A stretch of DNA of 64,000 bases from Chondrus crispus (Eukaryota; Rhodophyta; Florideophyceae; Gigartinales; Gigartinaceae): positions 440,781-504,780 of the forward strand of contig NW_005179131.1 in assembly GCF_000350225.1 (NCBI RefSeq), in the 5' to 3' direction. Each line of letters starts with the position of its first letter. Position 1 is the stretch's first letter. Below the pieces are notes generated by a model that saw nothing but the letters and a program-made list of their open reading frames with translations, was not told where the DNA came from and did not search any database. A program made the translations under genes and the position numbers. Of the stretch, positions 1 to 8,450 are shown piece after piece.

Positions 1-1186
1 TACGGAACAACATTCGAAGTGTTCGGATATGACGCCAATCATCAATTATGCCCTTTGGTATTCGCCCATTTCGTTGGAGCGGAAGGAATGGACACATGGG
101 AGAAAGTGTTCCAAGCTGCCGCCGATATCCCCGAGTTTGATGTACGCGGCAGGACGACTATTGTCGACCAGGAGAAATCTATCGACGCCGCGTACAAGCT
201 CTGCATGCAGCACGCAAAGTTGTTTCTGGACCCACTGCATGTCCGAAAAAATCTCGGTACCGCGCTGGGTGTGGGAAAGGTCGTTGGTTTGCGCATGTAT
301 GACAAAGCGCTTCGAAACCCAAGCAGGGATGAGGTTGATGAAGCCAAAAACGACTTCCCGAAGAAGATGAAAGAATACCTTAACAAATTTAATGACAGTG
401 AGCTGTACAGATCTTGCTCTTTGTTGCAAGATCTGATCACAACATCTCAAGGAGCAGAGAGTGGGATGGCAGCTGCCCTGCGGAACCACATCAGGAGAGT
501 AGAGCCGCAAAAGATGCTGGACAGAGTTATTTCCACACAGCGAGCTGCCTTCCTGAAGCGGCAAGCATCTGTACTTGACTTCAAGAGTCCGGTCCCACCT
601 CAAATTGAGCACCACCTCGCGATTCTCATTCAGAGATCCAGAGTTTATATGCAGTCCGTCAGGTTCGTAGAAGGAACGCGACAAATGGAGGCGACGGTCC
701 GAAGCGTCGTTGACGGAACGCGCGTAAGGCGTGTAATTATAAGTTCAGAGCCAAATACGCCCCCTTCATGCTGCACGCATTCGAGATGGTTCTGGTTTTC
801 CATGCTATCATGGGACGGCTGTGATATGTGAGAAGTACGGATCCCACAATTTGTTCAAGCACATTGCGCTGCGACATTTAACGCGAGCATGGAAAGAGCA
901 GTACTACGACTTTTGCTACTCAATACCGGTGCAATACGCTGTAGACAAAGTCATCAAGGAGTCTAAACGTTTAGTAGCATTAGGTCAGAACCTACGGATC
1001 CCAAAAGCTATCCCTTCCCCTCGCGGAAGGCCAGTCAAGAACGCGGGGAAGCGAAAAAAGAGCTGGTACGAGCGAGGACCAACAGCATCAAAGAGGAAGT
1101 ATACGTGCTCTCTTTGCCGTTCGGAGACTCATACTGTCGCTACTTGCGCACTGAGACAGCTATACGGGGACGAAAACACGAAGTAA
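1..1186 (+). pseudogene. Mutator-like (MULE) transposase, 3' half, frame-broken
   Basis: The reading frame is open from the window edge and resembles the MULE DDE core. After 'FGYDANHQLCPLVFAHF' there is an Asp-bearing 'IVDQEKSIDAAYKL' stretch, then 'LDPLHVRKNL', and a Glu in 'GAESGMAAALRNHIRR' that suits the third catalytic acid. The frame breaks near 735-800 in the SWIM-like zinc region. A short stretch in the third plus frame reads CNYKFRAKY, then the second frame reads FPCYHGTAVICEKYG and runs on to 1186. The C-terminal end holds a CX2CX4HX4C zinc knuckle (CSLCRSETHTVATC). MULE transposases cut and paste their own DNA. This copy should be inactive because one or two frameshifts split it. 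An intron could replace one of the shifts, but I see no convincing GT-AG pair. The 5' end and TIRs lie outside the window. Confidence 0.7.
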
Positions 1187-1914
1187 ATATGCTTTTGTGG
1201 TGTGTAAAATACCGAACGATGTAACCACTTCGCATGATCTGTGACAAGTGCGTGGAGCAGCGAGATGATGCTTTTCCACAGCCACATGTAATGGTAGGTT
1301 CGGAGGCGCAAGGGAAAGAAGGAAGGCAGGTTGATGTGTGTGAGTGAAGGAGTTGGTGCCGAGGTTTACTTTGAAGCCGTTTTCCTGCGATACTTATACA
1401 CTTCGAGTGCTACACTATCGATCTACTCCGACTCCCAGTAAACCATACTCTACTATGCGCGACCAAGCGCGGTCCTCTTGTGGCCCGACCATACTGTTCG
1501 ATTTCCACCTTACGAATCGATTCGTAACTATTAGCTCACAACTATTTCTACACTTTCCAAATGACTGTAAACCATGGCCCTAGGCATGCAACTGTTTCAC
1601 ACCTTACTAATCTGCATCCAGTCATGCCAGACTTCATTGTTGTGCAACGAACAACTTGGCCCTTGTCTATTTCCAACAACGCAAACGTCTTTCATATCAC
1701 AATCGCCATACGTATCCTTGTTTCTCACCTTACTAATTTCGCCAAGCACTGTCAGATAATTATGGCAAGTTATAACAATGTGCATCCAGACTTTCTACAC
1801 AACTCACATGAGAATACATGTAAATCACACGAGTACTGTCATGAACTTGCATCCAACGGCGCACCATGACGAGAGCACAGTGCAACGGCGCGTGCTCACG
1901 CAAGACTCGCATAC
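1187..1914. other. Intergenic, no gene seen
   Basis: Only short overlapping ORFs without recognisable domains. The phrase CACCTTACTAAT occurs twice, near 1601 and 1725. No TIR matching the MULE fragment was found. Confidence 0.5.
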
Positions 1915-2104
1915 TGTAGCATAAACACCCCCACCGGAGAGGGGTGTATGCACAGCTCGACGTAGACCCCGTCCGAACGGGAAGACGGGGGTGAAGCGGG
2001 ACACCAGCTAACGGCACCGGGCAGCGGGCCCGGGTAGCGTGGTAGAGCGGGAACGGGGAGGACGCCGGTACGCGCGAGCGGTTCGACGCCTCGACGCCCC
2101 GGCG

Positions 2105-2130
2105 CGGTACTGGGTGACGTTCCAGTACCG
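2105..2130. other. LTR stem-loop, 9-bp perfect stem
   Basis: CGGTACTGG (2105-2113) pairs with CCAGTACCG (2122-2130) across an 8-nt loop. The same stem survives in the divergent LTR fragment at 16483-17007 although the loop bases changed (GTGACGTT here, GTAACGAT there), which suggests the structure itself is kept. Confidence 0.75.
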
Positions 2131-2196
2131 ACGGGCGGAGGCGGAGCCGGCTCGTGGGCGTACCGCGCGCGTCCTCAACCCGCGCTCGGTGCCGCT

Positions 2197-2224
2197 CTAA
2201 GGTAGCTAGCGAGCGCTACCTTAG
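2197..2224. other. LTR stem-loop, 10-bp perfect stem
   Basis: CTAAGGTAGC (2197-2206) pairs with GCTACCTTAG (2215-2224), loop 8 nt. The equivalent stem is partly eroded in the fragment LTR near 16613-16636. Confidence 0.7.
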
Positions 2225-2302
2225 AATAAGCGGGAAGTCGGACCTTGACGGTCGGTGGGTGACAAGTCCCTGCTTGTCCTCCTCCACCGCCGCCGGTCCG
2301 CT

Positions 2303-2318
2303 TCATATTTAATATACA
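2303..2318. promoter_or_regulatory. AT-rich TATA-like island in LTR
   Basis: CATATTTAATATAC is nearly self-complementary and offers a TATA-like box on both strands. In the right LTR (about 16211-16226) it would drive the gag-pol transcript leftwards. In this left copy, read rightwards, it lies about 450 bp upstream of the antisense ORF start at 2761. Promoter function is inferred from position and composition only. Confidence 0.4.
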
Positions 2319-2377
2319 AAACAACCTATCATAATAGTACAGTACCGATGTACTGTAGCGGTCGGTCGGCACTGTAA

Positions 2378-2404
2378 TACTGTCAGCCATCGGGGCTGAC
2401 AGTA
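2378..2404. other. LTR stem-loop, 11-bp stem, ATCGG loop
   Basis: TACTGTCAGCC (2378-2388) pairs with GGCTGACAGTA (2394-2404). In the divergent fragment LTR the stem is 12 bp (16807-16818 with 16822-16833), because one loop base changed so that an extra A-T pair forms. Confidence 0.75.
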
Positions 2405-2482
2405 CACGGGTGTGTGCGCTCTTCGGTCCCGCGCGTACACGTGTACACGTGCGCCCCCTGTACTCGGGGGTACACGTGGTGG

Positions 2483-2509
2483 TACTGTAGAGCATCGAGC
2501 CCTACAGTA
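2483..2509. other. LTR stem-loop with TACTGTA arms
   Basis: TACTGTAG (2483-2490) pairs with CTACAGTA (2502-2509). In the fragment LTR the same position is a perfect 14-bp stem (16921-16934 with 16940-16953) with loop ATCGG. Confidence 0.75.
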
Positions 2510-2576
2510 ACCGATCCGATTCTGAGTTGATCTAATCTAAAATAAAGCCCCCAGGGGGGGGGTTTATACCACACGG

Positions 2577-2586
2577 CCCCCCCCTT
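2577..2586 (-). other. Polypurine tract of element A
   Basis: On the minus strand AAGGGGGGGG lies three bases before the 3' LTR, the expected place for the plus-strand DNA primer of an LTR retroelement. The CCG between the tract and the LTR makes the exact boundary uncertain. Confidence 0.6.
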
Positions 2587-2760
2587 AAGGGTGACCGTCC
2601 GCGGTCGCGTGTCGTGATAGCTTTCGTTGCAGCAATCCCCCTTGGCGAGGCGTGTCGCGTGCTGTCTCCCCGATAATCCCTCCTTTCCACTTCGTGACTC
2701 CTCTGCTTCCACTCGCGCACGCCCGCTTGCTCGTCACGCGCGCCGGCGGCTCCTCGCGTT

Positions 2761-5037
2761 ATGACACCCCCGCTCCCCGCCTCGTCGGGGGACGCTACCG
2801 GTCCGTCCATCGCGGCGGCCGATGCCGCGGGTGTCTCTACTCCCCCCTCCGTGGGTCCCGTGGCTCCTACGAGAGCGCCTGTCATCGCGTTCCAGAAGTC
2901 GCGGCGTGCTCGTACGGCCTTGGTGTTCGCGCCGGCAGGAGTCGCGCCGTTGCCTGCGTCGGAGGCCGACGAGCCGCGTAGGCCAGAGTCGGACCCCGGC
3001 GTCGCGGCGCCGGTCACTCCTCCCGCTGGCCTCTCGGAGGCCCTCCGTCCTCGCAGTGCGGGGCCTTTATCGCAGGGACCCGGCATCTCGTTCCCGGAAT
3101 CCCCGGGTTCGCGTGTCGCACCCGTTGGCGACCGCGGCTCCTTTACGGTCGGCGAGGCGGGCCTCGTGTCGTCAACCACCAGATGGTTCGGCTCACCTCT
3201 AGAGCGCTCTGCTCCTCTCCCTCTCGAGCAGCTACAGTACGGCTGGCTTCGTCACAGTCGTACCGGAATCACCCTTGGCGAATTACTCACACGCCCTCAG
3301 CTTCGTCCTGATTTGCGGCGTATCCGGCAGATACACGACGTAGGCCTTTCGGAGGCGGCCTCGGCCGCCCTTGGGCGGCTGGTGTCGGGCGGTAACGGCA
3401 TTGTCTATCAGATCCCCGAGGAGATCCCCGGGGATCGCACATTCGCCGACAGTGTTGACGAGGTGCTCTACATCGACAAGATGGCGTTTTTCCTGTATAG
3501 TCGGAGCGCAGTCGACGCTCATCGTTTCCTCCTTCCCGAGATCCCCGGTCTGTACGTGACTCCGCGCCCCTACGGCTACACGAAGCCTCGGGTCGCGCTG
3601 CAAAAATCAGCCTGCTCATTAATGCGCTTGTATGCCATCGGGATCGCGCAGTACGACTGGTCCGTCTATCGTCACTCCGCCGAGGAGGACGGGCGCGTCT
3701 ACTCCTCGGCGGCTTTCGAACGCGGCTTATCCATCGAGGATTTCCCCGCGTTGCCCTTCTCGGTCCGGGCGTCTTTTCCGTCGCTAGGGGTCCATCCCCT
3801 CCTCCCGCCGGCTCTCAAGCACTTTGGTTTTGCGGGTCTCGACCCGCAGCACCCTTCCCACTCCCGGTTGGTCTATAATTTCGAGAGGGAGTGGGCCTTG
3901 TCTCTGTGCAGTGCCTTTATGGCCGAGGTTGGTGCGCACGGACGCGTGTTTCTCCAGTCGCCCGACACGATCGCGTTTCTTGAGCGAGTGACGCCGGGCC
4001 TTCCGGACGCCCCTATACACCCTCTCGAGCGCGTGTCCGTTCACGTACGCTGGTCATTTCGCGCCGTGGTCGTCCTCATGACGAGAGCAGCGGAGGTGAG
4101 CGAGCGCAACCACCGGTACTGGACCGACTACACGACCGGAGGCCAGAGCGCATATCTCTCTTACGACTTGACATCCGACTCCTTCGTCGCGCGCCCGACG
4201 GCCGGCTCGACTTCGGTCGAGCTGCCGGGCAAACGCGGCGGAGTGGGGTCTGAATCGCGGCGAACTCGGCGCAAGCGATACCGCGATTTGGACGCTGTAA
4301 CTGCAGCCCCGGTCCTCTCGAGTCTTCAACCTCCTTGCTTCTCGCCTTCCGTTCCTCTTGGCACTCGTGCCGGGTCGCACGTCGCGACGGGGACCCAAAC
4401 GGCGGCTCCGATGCCGCCCCTTCCTCCTCCGGAGGTTCCCGGTTCCCTGGGGGTGGCGGTTCGAGACCTCGGCCTCTCGAAGAGGGACATCGAGGGTATC
4501 CCCGCGCTCGCCGGGGTGCTGAGTGCGTCCGGGGAGCGGTCGTGGACCGTGGGGGCTCTCCTCTCCACACTGGTGGAGTGGTTCCTTGCCCGGAGCGCGG
4601 AGACGCGTCGTATCACCGGGGAACGTGACGCGCTCTCCTTGGCGTGGCAGCAGTCACAGCGCGAGGCTCACTCCTTGCGGGAGGAGGCCCGGGTACAGGC
4701 CAGCGCCTACGAGCGCGCGGCGGCCGATCGCGATCGGTACCGCCAAGAGCGCGACCAGCTGCGAGGTGCCCCTCCGGCGGGGGTGCGCGGGACCAACGCG
4801 AGCGCGCCGGTACTGTGCGATCCTTATGCCCCCTCGGGGGGTATTATTCGCGACCCATACGGCTCAGACGGCGCCGGGGCCAACCCGAGTGCCGCTGGTG
4901 CGCCGTCCGGGGCAGCCATGCCGACTTTGGCAGACCTCGATACCGCCATTCGTCGATACCCTGGTTACTGTCCGCCGGGGTCAATGGCTCCCGCCTCGGC
5001 GAGACATGACCGGGAGGACGTTCCCCAACCGCCTTGA
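2761..5037 (+). CDS. Unknown 758-aa protein, antisense ORF inside element A
   Basis: The ORF opens with ATG at 2761 and runs opposite to gag-pol between pol and the 3' LTR. I do not recognise the protein. Residues 1-150 are Pro/Ala/Ser-rich and probably disordered. About 155-480 looks folded, rich in Tyr, Phe and Trp with segments such as YGWLRHSRTGITLGELL and DEVLYIDKMAFFLYSR. A basic cluster near residue 499 (RRTRRKRYR) could be a nuclear localisation signal. About 610-670 is a charged, Glu/Arg-rich likely coiled coil. The 2.3-kb open frame with aromatic-rich composition is unlikely to be a chance ORF, even in GC-rich DNA, though shorter chance ORFs are common here. Antisense extra ORFs in this position are known in some plant Ty3/gypsy (Tat/Grande/Ogre-type) elements, but I see no similarity claim to make. 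It could be a captured host gene or an element regulator. A transcript from the left LTR would reach it directly. Confidence 0.7.
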   Translation: MTPPLPASSGDATGPSIAAADAAGVSTPPSVGPVAPTRAPVIAFQKSRRARTALVFAPAGVAPLPASEADEPRRPESDPGVAAPVTPPAGLSEALRPRSAGPLSQGPGISFPESPGSRVAPVGDRGSFTVGEAGLVSSTTRWFGSPLERSAPLPLEQLQYGWLRHSRTGITLGELLTRPQLRPDLRRIRQIHDVGLSEAASAALGRLVSGGNGIVYQIPEEIPGDRTFADSVDEVLYIDKMAFFLYSRSAVDAHRFLLPEIPGLYVTPRPYGYTKPRVALQKSACSLMRLYAIGIAQYDWSVYRHSAEEDGRVYSSAAFERGLSIEDFPALPFSVRASFPSLGVHPLLPPALKHFGFAGLDPQHPSHSRLVYNFEREWALSLCSAFMAEVGAHGRVFLQSPDTIAFLERVTPGLPDAPIHPLERVSVHVRWSFRAVVVLMTRAAEVSERNHRYWTDYTTGGQSAYLSYDLTSDSFVARPTAGSTSVELPGKRGGVGSESRRTRRKRYRDLDAVTAAPVLSSLQPPCFSPSVPLGTRAGSHVATGTQTAAPMPPLPPPEVPGSLGVAVRDLGLSKRDIEGIPALAGVLSASGERSWTVGALLSTLVEWFLARSAETRRITGERDALSLAWQQSQREAHSLREEARVQASAYERAAADRDRYRQERDQLRGAPPAGVRGTNASAPVLCDPYAPSGGIIRDPYGSDGAGANPSAAGAPSGAAMPTLADLDTAIRRYPGYCPPGSMAPASARHDREDVPQPP

Positions 5038-8000
5038 GCAGCGTCTAGCGCCGCCCCTTCGCTCCCCTCGAATCCGAGCCTCATACGTAAAATACATTGA
5101 GCATTCGCAAGGCGGGAGGACAGCGCGATGGGTTGTCGGCTGGTCGTTTGGCCAGGAAAGATCTGTTACCTGACTTGTACATGAGCCAAGCTCTCTCCAC
5201 GGACGGAATTCCACCAGTAGAACCAAAACGTCTTCATCCGAAGACTCTCCTTTCTCCATATGTCCAGTCTTCAGCAGCACATCACCGTTACGGGTTTTCA
5301 TAGCAACGACTCTCACCGGCATAACTCCAATACCAGTTCTCGGGGCAGTTTCTCCTTCCTCATTCCTTTTTCCTTCTTCGACCAAATACCTGCACCCTCT
5401 GTCAGACCCATCCCCGTTTCCTTTCCCACTCGACACCCCGCGCCGCGCCAGCTTTGCGACGCCACGTCGCCATCGACGATCCGAACGTCCGTCCAGGCTT
5501 CCTCCCTTGCTCACAGCCCCCTCCTTCCCCAGCGAGACAACCGTACCCTCCTGTTCTTTAGTTCCTTCCCTTTTTCCTCCGCACGGCGTCGGGGGGGGGG
5601 CCTTCCACACTCATGAGGGACCGCGATGTTGATGGTAAGTCTCCGTTGCAGCGCGGTTTGCTGGCGCCCAGGATGTCGTCCTCGGCTCCGGAGCCAGCGC
5701 CGTGGGTCCCTTCGCAAGCCGGGCGGGCGTACCGCTCTCGGTGGGGCACGTGGGGCGTCACATGAGATACGACGTCCATCGCGTCCGTCGCCAAGTCCTC
5801 GCTCGAGAGCGGAAGTGGCTCTCGCTATAGCGAGGCGGTAGTGAACGAGCGCCAGCGACGACCCGTAAAACACAGGGGGGGCCGCGCTCCTCCCGAGGGG
5901 ATCATCCTTATAAGTAGACGCGGACAGCGAGAGCCGCGCGCGTCTCTTGACAATGGAGGGGTGAAATCATACGCCAATTGAGACTCCCGCCGTTACTTTT
6001 CCAGACTTTTCGAGACTTTTCCGCCGTCGACCAGGTCGCTGTTTGGAGGCGTGAGCGGCATGTCCGCGCCCGCATCGCGACCAATGCCGCGCACACGACG
6101 TTCGGCGACGTGCTCATGCTCCAGAGCGACTGCACTGCCTTGCAATGGTCTCCTTTCGGCACTCCTCAATTAACAATTTCGACAGACTGCTCACTCTGCA
6201 ATTCCGATTCGCCGTATGCTCTTGCAGTCGTTGATGACGCAGCCTCAGCGTCGCCCAGTGCGTGCTCTTCTGTACACCGGATACAAGCCGCATTATTCGA
6301 CTGTGCCCCGGCTCCTTCACACGTAAGTCATCACGCGCAACGAAGCCGGGCGCCTTTTTCTGGCGGGGCTCCGGCGTGCGTTGTCCATTGTCCCGCCTTG
6401 AGCGGCGACGTTTTCCCCTTGGTCAGCGCCAAGCACCGGTGCGGCGCGAGATGGTCTTGGTCTCTGCGTACGCGTTCGCGGAAAAAAACGTCAGAGAGTA
6501 GCGTAAAGGGGATTTGCTCGCGTTGCGAGAGGTCCCGTCCCCGGGTTCGCCGGTATCACGATCGCGTCCGCCCTAGTGTCGTCATGGTTCGTTCCTGCAG
6601 TTCGCGGGGAGGGGTTCGCGTTCTTCTTGACGCGTGTGCGGTGGTTCGGCGAGTCGCGAAATCTTCGTCGTAGGCCGCATCACGCGTACGAGGGGGCGCA
6701 GCGGTCTTGCCGGTCGCGTTCGGTCGTCCTTCGAGGACGACTTACCCTCCCCCTTTTACGCGGGCTTTGTCCATCTCCTACCTAGGAGGCGCATTGGTGT
6801 GGAGGGCGGCGAGGGCCTCAAGTGACCGGTCTGCATATGACCGTGTGTGACAGCCTCAAGCCCCTCCCTCATCGCTTCAGTCTTGGTACCGACCGCCTCT
6901 CGCGAGCGACTCTCACCGTCCGTATGACCCAAGACGGTACGCGTGTCAGTCGGGGCCTCGGGGCCGCGGATGGAGCGAGGGTTCGTGACCTGGCGACGAT
7001 AGCCGCGCTGGCCTCCTTTTGGCGCGTCCGAAGGGGCGAGAGGGGTCGCGGGGAGTCGCGGGATCGTCCTTATAATTCGCCCGTGCGGCATACTCGGGAG
7101 ATATTGGCGAGGTTGTGCGTGGGGAGACTGGTGCCTCGGGTACCTGCTTCACGGTTAATCGCGTGCGACCCGTCTCGAGCGCCTCTGCGGTGCTTCGATC
7201 TTGGTGAGGCCTCGTTTCGCCGCCCATGTAGTCGAATCCCTCCGCGCGTCTTGCGCGGCCTCGCCCTCCTCCCCTGGGGGAGGCACGTTATTGTCGCTTA
7301 TGGTGATACGTAAACCTGTTGCTTGCCGCGGAGTCGACCGTCGTGGCTGCCGGAGGGAGGCTGTACACTTACGGGTGGACGCGTCGCGCTGCGGCGCGCT
7401 GCGCCAGCGATGGCCTCGCTTTCGCATCCTTGGCGTGGACGAGGGGGCGTTGCTTGTCGAGGGAGCTTCTTCGTAGTTCGCTTCGTGCGGCTCGCGCGCG
7501 TCCGCGTCGGCGTGTCGGCACAGTGGCAGGCAGGTTGGTTAATCCGCTCCTATCCCCTCTCTTTGCAGAGTGGTTCTTGCCCCGTCGAAGGGTAACGCGC
7601 TGCGCACGCTGCTCTCCGCTGTCCCATTGCGTGTCGCCCCCAACTCCACTTGTCCTGTCGGTCGCATGCGCACGTGCGCACGTGCACATTGCCCTACTGT
7701 ACACCTCTCTTTTTTTTGATTATTTCCGGAGGCGGCGGCGGTTTGCTGCCTGGCCCTCGGCGGCGATGGCTTGGCATACAGTGTCACTCGGACTGTATTT
7801 TCCACATATTTTTGGTACGTTCCCCCAAATTATTTTGGGTACGTGGTAACGGATTGACTGGAGGGGTAGGGCGGCGCGCGCCGGCTTTCGCTTATCTATG
7901 CCCGCCTCTTTCCTTCGGTACCCTGTCGGTCGTGCGTGGTCGCGGGATCGTGAGTCTCCCTACGCGTGGTACTCGTCGCGACCGTTCACGTTACTCCTTT

Positions 8001-8450
8001 GCTAGGTGGGCTACGTCACCCTCCTGCTTCTCGTTGGCAACTGCGCGACACGCTTCGTTACCAGCGGTTCGAGCCGCTTGGTATTTGTGTGTCGCGCAGT
8101 GAGCTTGGACTGTCCATACGTATTTGCGTCGCTCTTGTTTTCCGATTCGAGCACTCGATCGGCGAGTGTTATCGTGACGCTCTCGCGTATCTTGGGAGAT
8201 CGTATGCTCCCCTCCTGTACTTGATGTTCCAGGGCTTGCCATTTTCGTTGCACAGTCCGTACTGTCTTCGCTTTTCGCGCTTTGTTGACGACGTCGGTCG
8301 TGTTCGATGAGCTTGACGGTCAATACGTTTTGGCTTCTCGCGCTTTCGTTGGCCGCCCCGGTTGGGTACGTGTGCCCATTCGTACGCGTCATCTGTTCCT
8401 AACCGCGACGTGTTAATTACGCGGTGACGAAGCGGTTGGGGGCCCCCTCC
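5038..8450. other. Element A spacer between antisense ORF and pol
   Basis: 3.4 kb of GC-rich sequence with only overlapping, mutually exclusive ORFs up to 231 codons on the plus strand (5978-6673) and none with a known domain. No tandem repeat seen. GTAAGT strings at about 5636 and 6316 could be donor sites if the antisense gene is spliced, but I cannot find matching exons. Confidence 0.5.

Larger units (their letters stand above)
1915..2573 (-). repeat. Element A LTR, left copy (3' LTR)
   Basis: 659 bp, TGTAGCAT...ATACCACA, matching 15823-16482 at an offset of 13,908 bp. The only difference I see is the poly-G run: nine G then TTT here, twelve G then T in the partner. It contains at least six stem-loops and several TACTGTA/TACAGTA heptamers. 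An AT-rich island (2303-2318) sits in otherwise GC-rich sequence. Confidence 0.95.

Noticed and set aside
2175..2495. 106-codon minus-strand ORF identical in both element A LTRs (also 16083-16403)
   Set aside because: Spans the LTR stem-loops, is disrupted in the diverged LTR fragment and has no domain. It is copied only because the LTRs are copies.
2532..3179. 215-codon minus-strand ORF opposite the start of the antisense gene
   Set aside because: Low-complexity Gly/Ala/Arg composition mirrors the GC-rich plus-strand frame and extends into the LTR.
5978..6673. 231-codon plus-strand ORF in element A spacer
   Set aside because: Cys/Arg/Ser-biased, no motif, overlaps equally long frames. Expected by chance at this GC content.
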